Below are positions 8,837 through 17,498 of a stretch of 64,000 nucleotides of DNA, piece after piece. Both the position numbers and the translations under genes were made by a program. Below the pieces are notes generated by a model that saw only the letters and a list, made by a program, of their open reading frames with translations, was not told the DNA's origin and made no database searches. Numbering within the stretch: the first letter of the stretch is position 1; every line of letters starts with the position of its first letter. Origin of the DNA: JAKZRT01 sp965247915 (lineage in GTDB: Bacteria > Pseudomonadota > Alphaproteobacteria > Rhodobacterales > Rhodobacteraceae); contig OZ252048.1 in assembly GCA_965247915.1 (NCBI GenBank), positions 1,116,001 to 1,180,000 of the forward strand, given 5' to 3'.

Positions 8837-9256
8837 CTATAAACTCCACGGATTGATAAGCTTTACACCTGCTTCAATAAACGGCATTTCATCACGACTT
8901 GCCACGACCATATCCCTTGCAAGAGCAATGCCTGCAATCTGAACATCTGCTGTTTTTAAGTTCATACCACGACCTTCTGTTTCCGCTGCCACGCGCGCCG
9001 CATTCTCCGCTGCAAGCATATCAAACTGTAGAATACGCATACCAAAGGCCCGAGACAAAATATTTTCCAACACTTCCTTGAAGCCCTCTTTTCGTCGGCC
9101 ATCTGGCAAACGGAAAATGCCGAAACGCACTTCCATAATTGTCACTGTGGTTGTGAACAGGGACTTTGAGTCCTGATGATTAAGCCACGCTTGCACATTT
9201 GGGTGTAGTTCTTCCTTCATCATTTCAGAAAGAACGTTTGTATCTAAGATAATCAT
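8837..9256 (-). CDS. PIN-domain toxin (VapC/FitB type)
   Basis: 139 residues, normal size for a PIN-domain ribonuclease toxin. The acidic metal site is visible: MIILDTNVLSEMMK (Asp5), TIMEVRFGI (Glu about 42), LKTADVQIAGIA (Asp ~104) and the C-terminal VVASRDEMPF (Asp ~122). The start ATG overlaps the stop of the antitoxin gene by four bases (ATGA), so the two are translationally coupled. VapC-type toxins cleave tRNA or rRNA. FitB-type members pair with ribbon-helix-helix FitA antitoxins as here. It lies between the two IS5-B copies. Confidence 0.9.
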   Translation of the reverse strand: MIILDTNVLSEMMKEELHPNVQAWLNHQDSKSLFTTTVTIMEVRFGIFRLPDGRRKEGFKEVLENILSRAFGMRILQFDMLAAENAARVAAETEGRGMNLKTADVQIAGIALARDMVVASRDEMPFIEAGVKLINPWSL

Positions 9257-9486
9257 TCGAATTCAACCGCCTCAACAGGGTCCTGCTTTCGCACTAGATC
9301 GAAAGAACCAAGCCCTTTTAATTTGTTGAATGCCGCGATTGAATCGCCAAGTTTGTCAGCGGGTTGCGTGGCTTCATCCAATAACTGACGTGCCGCTTCC
9401 TCCGCACTCACACCACGTTGATTAGCAACAAACTTCAGGCGCAAATGAACCTCGTCGGACAGCTTTCTTACAGTCAATGTAGCCAT
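9253..9486 (-). CDS. FitA/VapB-like antitoxin
   Basis: 77 residues from the ATG at 9486, which follows an AAGGAGAAATATC ribosome site. An upstream start at 9516 would run into the operator repeats and is rejected. MATLTVRKLSDEVHLRLKF is the short strand plus helix of the FitA-like ribbon-helix-helix fold, with GVSAEEAARQLLDEA as the second helix. The acidic C-terminus (KQDPVEAVEFE) would wrap the toxin. It is co-transcribed with and overlaps the downstream PIN toxin. Autorepression is expected for the family, and three repeats lie just upstream. Confidence 0.85.
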   Translation of the reverse strand: MATLTVRKLSDEVHLRLKFVANQRGVSAEEAARQLLDEATQPADKLGDSIAAFNKLKGLGSFDLVRKQDPVEAVEFE

Positions 9487-9507
9487 GATATTTCTCCTTT
9501 TGCTTAA

Positions 9508-9557
9508 TGACAGCATATAATACTATTGACAGCATAACAACCCATAATGACAGCATA
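9508..9557. promoter_or_regulatory. Triple TGACAGCATA repeat, probable antitoxin operator
   Basis: Three exact copies of TGACAGCATA at 9508-9517, 9527-9536 and 9548-9557, spaced 19 and 21 bp, start 21 bp upstream of the antitoxin ATG. Two-turn spacing on one DNA face suits a ribbon-helix-helix repressor. Function is inferred from position. Confidence 0.6.
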
Positions 9558-9573
9558 TACTGTTAATGAAAGC

Positions 9574-9600
9574 AAAAAAGGCCCCCGCCGAAGCGAGGGC
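9574..9600 (-). terminator. Rho-independent terminator (reverse strand)
   Basis: Read leftward: GCCCTCGC-ttcg-GCGGGGGC followed by CTTTTTT. It faces transcription coming from the right, directly upstream of the antitoxin promoter region, and so insulates the toxin operon. Confidence 0.6.
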
Positions 9601-9617
9601 AAGTCTACCTCACCACG

Positions 9618-10192
9618 GCCGTGTTGCATCAATCACCGGACAAGCGCGGAGTACCCTTACCCGTGAAAATGGTCAGCCAACTGACTCAAACCTGGCACAG
9701 CCAAGTTCGGTCATTCTGTTAAGGGCCCGCACACCGATCTGTGCCTCAGTTTTCTGATTTTCGAACCGCCGCGATCTCAGTTTCGGCCCGATCACACTTT
9801 TCCAACGACCAATTTGTGCTTCCGCGCGACTGCGCTGATTGTAGCCGCTTCTGACTTGCCATGCCAGTCGGCCGTACGTCTGTATCTGGGCGATGTGCTG
9901 GTCGCGGAGGGATGGATCATCGCGCGATTTCAGGGCGAGAACGGCGTTTTTTGGCGGTGGAATGATGACCTCGACTGCATCGCCAAAACGCGCCGTGAGC
10001 AGATTTCTGGTCGGGGTGCCGTCATAGGCCCCATCCGCCAGAAATCGCGAAACCGGCCCGTCGAACTGATCCAGAAGCCCGGGCAAGGCCGTGCTATCGC
10101 CGACGTGGTCCAGCGTCAGATCCGAGCAGATGATCTCGCCGGTTGTGAGGTCCAGGCCGAGGTGTAGCTTTCTCCACGATTTGCGTTTGGCC
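9618..10192 (-). mobile_element. IS5-A copy 2, 3' fragment
   Basis: Identical to the left part of IS5-A1: the end ggccgtgttgcatcaatcac, then the transposase C-terminal half (reverse, 10192-9673, through QIGVRALNRMTEL). It stops inside the tttgcgtttggcc segment, where IS5-B copy 2 begins. Nothing of IS5-A follows the far side of IS5-B, so the 5' half of this copy has been deleted. Confidence 0.85.
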
Positions 10193-11293
10193 GGCGTTGT
10201 TGCACGGATCGGGTGTCAAGTGTTAACACAGGCTTTTGCCACGACCACGGATATGCTTAATGCCGCATAAATTCAACACCTCCCGCCGGCACAAGTTTGC
10301 GAAGAAGAAATATCGGGTGACGAACTGGTGCGGGTATAATGAAAGCCTGCGAAATCGTGGTGATTTGACGGTCTGGATCACAGGGGATGCGCGAAAGCAC
10401 TGGGCTGCACCACGGCGCAGGTCGCGCGGCGGCCAGCCGCGATACTCGGATCTGGCGATCACGATGTGCCTGACGCTGGGCATGGTTTACAGGTTGCCGC
10501 TGCGCCAGACCCAAGGGCTGATACGCAGCATATCAAAGCTGATGCTGCTGGAAATTTCAGTTCCTGATTTCTCGACCCTGTCGCGCCGAGGGCGTGGTCT
10601 GAGCCTTCCGGCAAGGCCCAAAATCAAAATAACAGATCCGGTCCACTTGGCCATCGACAGTACGGGTTTGAAGGTTTTCGATGAGGGTGAGTGGCTGCAA
10701 AGCAAGTATAATGTAAAGGCCAAACGCAAACGGTGGCGTAAACTTCACCTTGGTCTGAACCTTGTGACTGGCGATATCGTTTGTTCGGATTTAACGCTGG
10801 ATGACGTTGGCGATCCAACAGTGCTGCCTGATCTATTAAATCAGATTGGCACTCCGGTCTCCCGGTTTATAGCGGACGGTGCCTACGACGGCGCACCGAC
10901 CAGTGACTTGCTTAAGGCACGATTTGGCGAGGCGGTTGTAATCATTATTCCTCCACCGAAGAACGCCATTCCAAGCCCGCAATCCAAGTGTTTTCCCTCA
11001 CTTCGAGACCGACATATTGTTAAAATTCAAACTCATGGCCGCATGGCCTGGCAATCTGGCAGTGGCTACAATCAGCGCAGTAGAATTGAGACACAGATGG
11101 GGCGCTGGAAGGCTATTATCGGGCCAAAACTGAAAGCCCGCTGTTTCGAAAATCAGCAAACGGAGGCCAAAATCGGCGTCGCCATTCTCAACAAAATGAC
11201 CGAACTCGGCCGACCCGTGTTCAAACAAATCTCATAGCCTGTATCACGGGTAAGGGCGGCTTGCGACTATTGTCTGATCCATGCAACAACGCC
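10193..11293. mobile_element. IS5-family element IS5-B, copy 2
   Basis: 1101 bp with ends ggcgttgttgcacggatc and gatccatgcaacaacgcc, inverted relative to copy 1. It joins an IS5-A fragment on the left to a membrane-protein gene fragment on the right. The two flanks do not belong together. Confidence 0.9.
10260..11237 (+). CDS. IS5-family transposase, IS5-B copy 2
   Basis: 325 residues from the ATG at 10260, with the same DDE landmarks as copy 1 (LAIDSTGLK, FIADGAYDG, NQRSRIETQMGRW). The only protein difference I see from copy 1 is Ser for Leu at about residue 61. Near identity of the two copies means recent duplication or gene conversion. It appears intact. Confidence 0.9.
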   Translation: MPHKFNTSRRHKFAKKKYRVTNWCGYNESLRNRGDLTVWITGDARKHWAAPRRRSRGGQPRYSDLAITMCLTLGMVYRLPLRQTQGLIRSISKLMLLEISVPDFSTLSRRGRGLSLPARPKIKITDPVHLAIDSTGLKVFDEGEWLQSKYNVKAKRKRWRKLHLGLNLVTGDIVCSDLTLDDVGDPTVLPDLLNQIGTPVSRFIADGAYDGAPTSDLLKARFGEAVVIIIPPPKNAIPSPQSKCFPSLRDRHIVKIQTHGRMAWQSGSGYNQRSRIETQMGRWKAIIGPKLKARCFENQQTEAKIGVAILNKMTELGRPVFKQIS

Positions 11294-11484
11294 CCGTTGA
11301 CCAGTTGCTCAAGCAATATTGTGGCCGCGAGCATCGCGATCCACCAGCGGTTGGCATCCTGCAGGCCCCCAATGAACCGGCCAAAATCCAGGCCCCGGTA
11401 AAGATAGAATATAGTCGCCATCGCCGCAGCGCTGCCAGTGATTGGTAAAATCCAACGCTTGGCTATCCTCTTCAAGTCAATCAC
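11294..11484 (-). pseudogene. Lysylphosphatidylglycerol synthase TM-region-like protein, N-terminal fragment
   Basis: A GTG start at 11484 follows an AGAGG ribosome site. The protein begins MIDLKRIAKRWILPITGSAA, with a first membrane helix and YRGLDFGRFIGGLQDANRWW, the opening of the flippase-like UPF0104/LPG-synthase transmembrane family. After residue ~63 it runs into the IS5-B end. The rest of the gene is missing. Confidence 0.55.
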
Positions 11485-11647
11485 TTTACCTCTTTGACTG
11501 AAGGCGCGCCGCGCCTACCTTTGCCCTTCGGACCACGTCAAGAATGGCATATCCACGACGATACCAGTGTTCTCGATTGAAATCTCATCTGCAGAAAAGC
11601 CAGTAGGCTGAACTTTTTTCTTTGCGACGTTGTGTGGACGTCTTCGG
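11485..11647 (-). other. Short interval with possible coding remnant
   Basis: A start-less reverse frame (about 11640-11515) reads AKKKVQPTGFSADEISIENT and ends DMPFLTWSEGQR. It is protein-like but unidentified. It is probably the tail of a gene lost when this region was rearranged. Confidence 0.3.
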
Positions 11648-12082
11648 TCAATCTGACGGCGGTGCGCTATTGCGGGTCACTTCATCATGAAATTCCCGCT
11701 CGCGTTCTGGCCAGGTGCTTTTGATATAGTTGAGGATTGCGTGAATTTCGTCGTCCGTCAGTATCTCGCTGAAAACGGGCATGTCGCTCTCGTAACCCGG
11801 GACGAAGGAAGCGATCCCCTGCTTGGTGATCGTGAACAGTTGGCCATAGGCGTGGTGCCAGGAGTGGCCACTCGCATCGTGCGGCGGGGCGGGCAATCGA
11901 CCGGTGTCCAAAGGCCGCTGCCAGTCCGGCTGGCCTTCGAGGTTTTCGCCATGGCAGGACGCGCAGTGCGTGGCGTAAAGCGATTGCCCGAGAGCTAGCG
12001 CCTTGGCGCTGGGTTCCTCGGCGCTGGCCGCCGTAACAGCCAAGACAACAACAACAACCATATGCGCGCAGTTGAACATCAT
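11648..12082 (-). CDS. c-type cytochrome, class I, periplasmic
   Basis: 144 residues from the ATG at 12082, preceded by CGGGGG. A TTG at 12100 is possible but less good. A signal peptide (VVVVVLAVTAASA) precedes the mature protein. One haem-attachment site, CASCH, is at residues 40-44, and the likely distal Met ligand is in ESDMPVFSEILTDDE (about residue 101), followed by the C-terminal helix AILNYIKSTWPE. This is a single-domain electron-transfer cytochrome. The class is often found beside copper or heavy-metal genes, but none survive next to it here. Confidence 0.85.
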   Translation of the reverse strand: MMFNCAHMVVVVVLAVTAASAEEPSAKALALGQSLYATHCASCHGENLEGQPDWQRPLDTGRLPAPPHDASGHSWHHAYGQLFTITKQGIASFVPGYESDMPVFSEILTDDEIHAILNYIKSTWPEREREFHDEVTRNSAPPSD

Positions 12083-12397
12083 GAGTAACCCCCGATACAA
12101 ACTTGTCAGTGAGAATTTAGCATGAATTTAGCTCATTTGAAATTTTGCCAGTTTGGGCTCATAGCCGCAATCTGCGTTCGATTGAAACACTTCTGCTTTA
12201 TGTTAAAAGCGGAAGTTGAGCGCAGCAGCCCAACTACAAGCGCCGATAAGTGATCTTATGTTAATTTTTGGAGTTTGCTACCACATGCAACAAGGTAGTA
12301 GATCCCCCGGACATCGGCAGCAGCCGCGCGGCATCCTGAAGCCGGCGCAGGCGAAGGCGAAGGCTCGATCGCACCGCGTCCGGCTTTATTTCAGCAC
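12083..12397. other. Upstream region of cytochrome c gene, no supported gene
   Basis: Contains the cytochrome promoter region. A forward 87-codon frame (12216-12479) crosses unrelated sequence and IS-flank DNA and is not convincing. Confidence 0.4.
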
Positions 12398-12554
12398 TCA
12401 TGATGCAGCAAGCTCTCGAACAGAGTTCAATACATCGGCGTTTGAAAATGGCTTGGTCACGAATTTGTCGGCCCCATAACGTTCTGCCATTTCGCGATCC
12501 TGCTTCTGACCCCGTGCGGTCAGCATCAAAACCGGGAGATCACGGGTATCTAAG
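12398..12554 (-). pseudogene. Response-regulator receiver domain, C-terminal fragment
   Basis: After the IS5-A3 end the reverse frame reads LDTRDLPVLMLTARGQKQDR, then ERYGADKFVTKPFSNADVLN and stops. LMLTA (conserved Thr), the K-P-F with the conserved Lys, and the final helix are the beta4-alpha5 part of a CheY-like receiver. The phosphorylated Asp would lie upstream, lost with the IS insertion. Confidence 0.75.
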
Positions 12555-13653
12555 ACGTTGTTGCACGAACACAGGTAGTTCTGGTAATCGGGTGCTCCAC
12601 CTCTGATCTGGACACTTGAATGCCGCATAAATTCAACGCTGCTCGTCGCCACAAGTTTCCGAAGAAACGATATCGGGTGACAAATTGGGCGGAGTACACC
12701 GAAATCCTGCGGCGTCGTGACGATCTGACCATCTGGGTCACTGACGATACGCTGAAACAATGGCGAGCGCCGCGCCGGACGACTCCGGGAGGTCAGCCGA
12801 AATATTCGAACATTTCGATCGAGACCTGCCTGACTCTGCGTACGATTTACAAACTACCGCTGCGCCAGACCCAAGGGCTGATGCGCAGCATCGCTCGGCT
12901 GATGGGAGTAGACATTCCGGTGCCGGATTTCTCAACACTGTCGCGCCGCGGGCTCGGCTTGAGATTGCCTGCAAAGCCTCGGGTCGACAGAACCGAGCCG
13001 ATCCATCTGACCATGGACAGTACTGGATTGAAGATCTTTGGCGAGGGCGAGTGGCTGCAGGTCAAGCATGAAACAAAGGCCAAACGCAAATCGTGGAGAA
13101 AGCTACACCTCGGCCTGGACCTCACAACCGGCGAGATCATCTGCTCGGATCTGACGCTGGACCACGTCGGCGATAGCACGGCCTTGCCCGGGCTTCTGGA
13201 TCAGTTCGACGGGCCGGTTTCGCGATTTCTGGCGGATGGGGCCTATGACGGCACCCCGACCAGAAATCTGCTCACGGCGCGTTTTGGCGATGCAGTCGAG
13301 GTCATCATTCCACCGCCAAAAAACGCCGTTCTCGCCCTGAAATCGCGCGATGATCCATCCCTCCGCGACCAGCACATCGCCCAGATACAGACGTACGGCC
13401 GACTGGCATGGCAAGTCAGAAGCGGCTACAATCAGCGCAGTCGCGCGGAAGCACAAATTGGTCGTTGGAAAAGTGTGATCGGGCCGAAACTGAGATCGCG
13501 GCGGTTCGAAAATCAGAAAACTGAGGCACAGATCGGTGTGCGGGCTCTTAACAGAATGACCGAACTTGGCTGTGCCAGGTTTGAGTCAGTTGGCTGACCA
13601 TTTTCACGGGTAAGGGTACTCCGCGCTTGTCCGGTGATTGATGCAAAACGGCC
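12555..13653. mobile_element. IS5-family element IS5-A, intact copy A3
   Basis: About 1.1 kb from gacgttgttgcacgaac to tgatgcaaaacggcc, with an uninterrupted transposase. It is the reference copy for A1 (split), A2 (3' fragment) and A4 (internal fragment). Confidence 0.9.
12620..13597 (+). CDS. IS5-family transposase, IS5-A intact copy
   Basis: 325 residues: N-terminal MPHKFNAARRHKFPKKRYRV with a DNA-binding segment to ~95 (LRQTQGLMRSIARLMG), then the DDE_Tnp_1-type catalytic domain with LTMDSTGLKIFGEGEW (first D), FLADGAYDGTPTRNLL (second D) and QRSRAEAQIGRWKSVIG (E). Full length, no lesions. It could supply transposase in trans to the broken IS5-A copies. Confidence 0.9.
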   Translation: MPHKFNAARRHKFPKKRYRVTNWAEYTEILRRRDDLTIWVTDDTLKQWRAPRRTTPGGQPKYSNISIETCLTLRTIYKLPLRQTQGLMRSIARLMGVDIPVPDFSTLSRRGLGLRLPAKPRVDRTEPIHLTMDSTGLKIFGEGEWLQVKHETKAKRKSWRKLHLGLDLTTGEIICSDLTLDHVGDSTALPGLLDQFDGPVSRFLADGAYDGTPTRNLLTARFGDAVEVIIPPPKNAVLALKSRDDPSLRDQHIAQIQTYGRLAWQVRSGYNQRSRAEAQIGRWKSVIGPKLRSRRFENQKTEAQIGVRALNRMTELGCARFESVG

Positions 13654-14376
13654 CTGACATTCGACGGAGTGCCTCGGCTGAAGGGCTGACTGTGCTCCAT
13701 CATTTCAATGGCCTTGTTGTCTCGTAAGTTTCCTTCTTTTGTCGTTAGCCCGTTGGAGCAGGAGCCATCCACACGATCCGGCTTGGGGGACGCTGCATTG
13801 TAGCGTTGGCAACCCCGCTGACCGGTGGGATCGGGCCGTTTGCGAGGATCGCAATTTTCTGCATTTGAAAAATCCCTGCGACCAGAATGTGGCAACTCAG
13901 ACCTGCCATTCACTGCGACATGCGCCAAGGTCGGCAATCGGCAGATTCTGTGGAAAACCGCCCACACTCGGTGATTGCTTTTTTCGGTGTGTGGTGCTGT
14001 CCCGGCCAGCACTGCGGACCGAACAATCGAGTCGTGCTGAGCGATCATTCATGCTTCTTGCTTCCAGACCTGCGCCCACTTGATTGTGCGGTCGATTTTC
14101 AATGTCCCTCCGGGGTTCGGACAAGCCGAACGCCACTGCGGGACGTTGCTTTAGAACCCGCTGGGTTCTCGCGCGCGCAACCCCAATAGACAGAAACCGT
14201 GTCCTCGGCTCGCGCCTGCGGGCCGCACCACTTTCTATCGATTGGGGTGTGCGCTTGCTCACTCCGGCACTTCGCCAGTGGGTCAGGTTTTAGAGACGAC
14301 GCCCTCAAAAGGGCTTTGCTCAAAACCAGACAGCCAAGGGGTAACGACCCCACCCACACCATGAAGGAGAGCCCGG
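13654..14376. other. Long intergenic region between IS5-A3 and the DUF3768 gene
   Basis: About 720 bp. A reverse frame of 166 codons (14048-13548) starts in this DNA but its last 30 residues are IS5-A end sequence. The rest shows no recognisable domain and no ribosome site. A GC-rich inverted segment around 14110-14170 (ggttcggacaagccgaacgcc and neighbours) resembles one at 16458-16500, which suggests a plasmid-backbone repeat. The last 80 bp hold the promoter of the DUF3768 gene. Confidence 0.35.
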
Positions 14377-14772
14377 ATGTCACAAGCAGACGGCAATTCA
14401 ACAAACGATCAAGAGCAGGCCGAAATCGCGGCCTTGATCGCAGAGCAAAATGATCGCTTCCGCACGACATGGGGCGCTGATTTCAGCGTGCCGGGGCGGG
14501 TGGTGATGACGCGCGGTTTGGCCGACCTGTCGACTGCCGCCAAAGCCATCATCATGCAGCGGGTCCAGGGGTTCGACAGCTTTGCAGAGGACAACGATCC
14601 TTACGGCGATCACACCTTTGGCGCGTTTGAGTTCGAGATCGCGGGCAACGCGTATCGCATTTTCTGGAAGATCGATCTCTACGACAGCGATTACAGCATG
14701 GTCAGCGAAACCCCGTCAGATGTCACCGTCACACGGCGTGTCCTGACCGTCCTTCACGCACACGAGTGGTAA
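14377..14772 (+). CDS. DUF3768 family protein
   Basis: 131 residues with the DUF3768 pattern: RVVMTRGLADLSTAAKAIIM, VQGFDSFAEDNDPYGDHTFG, then an aromatic FWKIDLYD segment and a C-terminal RRVLTVLHAHEW. The start ATG follows GGAGAG. The family is common on alphaproteobacterial plasmids and mobile islands beside ParB-like proteins, as here. Its biochemical role is unknown. It is soluble, without signal peptide. Likely co-transcribed with the two genes downstream. Confidence 0.8.
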   Translation: MSQADGNSTNDQEQAEIAALIAEQNDRFRTTWGADFSVPGRVVMTRGLADLSTAAKAIIMQRVQGFDSFAEDNDPYGDHTFGAFEFEIAGNAYRIFWKIDLYDSDYSMVSETPSDVTVTRRVLTVLHAHEW

Positions 14773-14805
14773 CCAATCCAACCCCAAAGAAAGGGGGTGA
14801 TTTTA

Positions 14806-14934
14806 TTGCCTGAACATCGACTGCAAGAACTGCGCAAAGAAGCAGCCCACCTGATCAAAAAGGGAGGTCTCTCCGCCAAGATCGGCCTCGCCTTTTTGAA
14901 GCAGTTTGGAGGCGAAGGCCACCGGTTCGAGTGA
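14806..14934 (+). CDS. Small protein with TTG start (42 aa)
   Basis: A strong AAGGGGGTGA ribosome site precedes a TTG at 14806. The frame reads MPEHRLQELRKEAAHLIKKG and continues to GEGHRFE and a TGA. It forms an amphipathic basic helix followed by a hydrophobic segment (GLSAKIGLAFLKQF). I do not recognise a family. The good ribosome site and tight position between the DUF3768 and ParB-like genes argue that it is translated. Confidence 0.5.
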   Translation: MPEHRLQELRKEAAHLIKKGGLSAKIGLAFLKQFGGEGHRFE

Positions 14935-15037
14935 GCCGACGAAACGGGGGCGTGAAGCCCCCTCACCTCACCTTCAGGAAGGGTGGGGTGATCCTAGACA
15001 GAACCATAATTTCAATCAACAACGAAGGAACACGTCA

Positions 15038-16420
15038 ATGACCAACCAAGCAAACATCAAACCCGATACCGGCATCATCTATGCGTCACTGGATCAGCTT
15101 TATCTGCACGACCTGAACCCCCGTCAGGAAGTTGCTCAAGAGGCCATCGAGACCTTGGCCGACAGCATCAAGACCTGCGGTCTGTTGCAAAACCTCGGTG
15201 GTTTGCAAGACGAGAACGGCAAAGTGGGCATCGTGGCCGGTGGTCGCCGTCTGCGCGCGCTTGCATATCTCGCTGAGGCCGATCCGGCGCAGGAGATGGT
15301 CAAATCGATCCCGGTGCTTTTGGCCAAAGACGCGAGCCAAGCCGAGATGTGGGCCAATGCCGAGAACACGGCACGGGCCGATCTCGACCCAGCCGACGAA
15401 ATCCGCGCCTATGGCCGCATGGCTGAGGGCGATGCCACGCCCGACATGATTGCAAGTGCATTCGGTGTGACCGTGCCACATGTAAAGGGCCGTCTCAAAC
15501 TGGCTTGCCTGCCGGAGGCCGCTCTTGATGCGCTCAAAGCCAAGGCGATCAATCTGACAGTGGCCCAAAAGCTGACCACAGCCGATGACGAAAAACTGAT
15601 CTTGGAGGTGCTGCACCTCATCGATGAAGGTCGGATCAGCAATATCGGTCAGATCGACAATGTGCTGCACCCGAAGGCTGCTAAGTTGTCCGAGCGTCGC
15701 GCGGCGTTTGTGGGTGTTGACGCCTATCAGGATGCAGGCGGCAGGATTACCCGCGATCTGTTCTCTGAGGATGTGTTCTTTGAGGATCGCGACATTCTGG
15801 ATGAGGTCTTTGCAGCTTGCTTGACGGAGGCGTCCGAGCTGATCAGGACGGATCAGGGTTGGGCCTGGGTCATGACGCATGACGAGGCCTATCTCGGTTG
15901 GAATTTCATGGACGAGAACAAGTTCGCGCGCAACTACCCCATCGAGGGCGTTCTCTCCGATGATCTGGCCGAGCGCTATGACGAGTTGGCAGAATTGGCT
16001 GAGGGCGATGTCCTGAACGAGGGCGCGCAAGCCGAACTCGACACCTTGCAGGCCATTCTGGACGGTGATTTCACCGAAGCGCAGAAGGCCATCGCGGGCT
16101 GTGTTGTCCATGTCGGCAATGGCGGGCAGTTGGAAGTTACCAAAGGATTGATCAAGCCGGAAGATAAGAAGGCTGCCATCGAGGCCGGTGTTCTTGTCAA
16201 ATCCAGCCACGGATCATCGGGTGAGCAGGCCCCAAAAAACCCCTATTCCCAGAAGCTGCGCGATGATCTGGATGCGATCAAACTGGCGTCGCTGCAAAAT
16301 GCCATGCTGGACCAGCCGGAACTTCTGATCGATCTGCTCGCGTTCCAACTCAGCGGCATGAACGCCGCCGGCGCGTCGTTACACGCTTTGTCCCGGCGCG
16401 CGCCTTTCACCAGAATTTAA
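15038..16420 (+). CDS. ParB/RepB/Spo0J-like nuclease-type plasmid protein, probably C-terminally truncated
   Basis: 460 residues from the ATG at 15038 (GAAGGA upstream). A longer frame from 14906 would overlap the previous gene without a ribosome site. The ParB N-terminal domain is clear: LDQLYLHDLNPRQE, then GLLQNLGG and GIVAGGRRLRALAYL, followed by MWANAENTARADLDPADEIR and a helix-turn-helix (PDMIASAFGVTVPHVKGRLK). Unlike partition ParBs it has a long acidic middle, typical of the plasmid ParB-like proteins of Rhodobacteraceae. The last residues (HALSRRAPFTRI) abut very GC-rich unrelated DNA and relatives are longer as I recall them, so the C-terminus is probably lost. Confidence 0.75.
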   Translation: MTNQANIKPDTGIIYASLDQLYLHDLNPRQEVAQEAIETLADSIKTCGLLQNLGGLQDENGKVGIVAGGRRLRALAYLAEADPAQEMVKSIPVLLAKDASQAEMWANAENTARADLDPADEIRAYGRMAEGDATPDMIASAFGVTVPHVKGRLKLACLPEAALDALKAKAINLTVAQKLTTADDEKLILEVLHLIDEGRISNIGQIDNVLHPKAAKLSERRAAFVGVDAYQDAGGRITRDLFSEDVFFEDRDILDEVFAACLTEASELIRTDQGWAWVMTHDEAYLGWNFMDENKFARNYPIEGVLSDDLAERYDELAELAEGDVLNEGAQAELDTLQAILDGDFTEAQKAIAGCVVHVGNGGQLEVTKGLIKPEDKKAAIEAGVLVKSSHGSSGEQAPKNPYSQKLRDDLDAIKLASLQNAMLDQPELLIDLLAFQLSGMNAAGASLHALSRRAPFTRI

Positions 16421-16992
16421 CTGTCTCGCCAGAGAAGCGCGGCGGTGCCGCGCTCGCGTGGGATTCGGCCAGGCCGAACGCCACCCGGAGCCGCAGGCCG
16501 CTCCGGCCCTGCGGCTGCCCCAACGTTGCTCGCTGATCGGATGTCGGCGCGGGGTGGGACGGTGCACGCGCGGCCGAGCAGGGACGCCGGACGGCTTAGC
16601 GACTATCGCCGCACGCCACCCGGCTCTGCGGCGGGAGGCGGGGCCGGATTGCGCGCCGGTTGCCCGTCTGCGCCGGGCCGCCCTCTGCTTCATACGTCCC
16701 CGGCACCCGGCCTTGCCCTTTGCCTGTCCGGATCGCGCGCCCCTGCGTTTTAGCCACACACACAATTGTGGCAGCATACCTTGCAGGTGGCCCTCCAAAG
16801 CATCCCCGCGTCAAGGATCGCAAAATTTTGCGGCGGCCATTTGCGTGGACGGGCAGGGGGGCTCCGATCGGCGATCTCCCGCAAGCCGGTCTGTCTCACG
16901 CGGCAAATTTTTGCGCCCGGGCCGAGCCCGGCGCCTTCGGCGTCCCTGACCCGGTGCGCTTCGGTGGGCGTGGCAATCGCACGCTGCCCGCA
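16421..16992. other. Very GC-rich intergenic region
   Basis: About 570 bp of GC-rich DNA with many open frames on both strands, none with a ribosome site or domain. It begins right after the truncated end of the ParB-like gene and is probably a recombination junction. It includes a segment (ggccaggccgaacgccac) similar to 14110-14140. Confidence 0.35.
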
Positions 16993-17184
16993 ATGGTGCG
17001 TGTGGCGCCGGTCAAACGCAAGGACGACAAGACCCGCTACCCACGGGTGGGCGTGCTCTTCGAGAACCACAACCGCGAGACCGGCGAGGTCTTCTACACG
17101 ATCAGGCTCGACTTCCCCATAGGGGTGACCGAGCTGGTCGCCTTCCCGCCGAAACCCCGCGACGACGACGAGGTCACCGAATAA
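16993..17184 (+). CDS. Small hypothetical protein (63 aa)
   Basis: Starts at the ATG at 16993. A longer frame from 16660 crosses GC-rich filler. The protein starts MVRVAPVKRKDDKTRYPRVG and has alternating strands (VGVLFENHNRETGEVFYTIR) and an acidic tail (RDDDEVTE). No family is recognised. It is followed by a strong terminator and lies between the ParB-like gene and the mobilisation genes, so a plasmid accessory role is possible. Confidence 0.5.
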   Translation: MVRVAPVKRKDDKTRYPRVGVLFENHNRETGEVFYTIRLDFPIGVTELVAFPPKPRDDDEVTE

Positions 17185-17198
17185 GTCAGGTGTGACCA

Positions 17199-17219
17199 GG
17201 GGCGGCTGAAAGCCGCCCC
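17199..17219 (+). terminator. Stem-loop after the 63-aa gene
   Basis: Perfect 9-bp stem GGGGCGGCT-gaa-AGCCGCCCC starting 14 bp after the stop codon. It lacks a long T-run. A second GGGGG/CCCCC hairpin follows near 17235-17252. Confidence 0.5.
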
Positions 17220-17498
17220 GACCGCCCGCGCGGCCGAAGAGGGGGCTTCGCCCCCCGCCCGTTAAAGGGCAAGGACCTTCGGTCCGGTGCTGGCGCGCCG
17301 CCCTTGAGCGGGCTCCCCCCTTTTTCCACCACGAGGATGGTGCGGGCCGCGCTGAAATATCAAACGAAAGGGAGAAATCCGATAATCACAGCCCTGAAGG
17401 TCCGGAACCCGAACGATCCGGCCTATCGGGCCGGTTCCGGGATCGCCGATGGAAGTGCCGCGCGAATGCGGCTATATGAAAGACGAAGGAAGATACAG

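Noticed and set aside
12398..12760. 120-residue reverse frame ending in receiver-domain sequence
   Set aside because: The first two-thirds is antisense IS5-A3. Only the last ~50 residues are a real gene fragment.
13548..14048. 166-residue reverse frame
   Set aside because: No ribosome site or domain, and its end is IS5-A terminal DNA.
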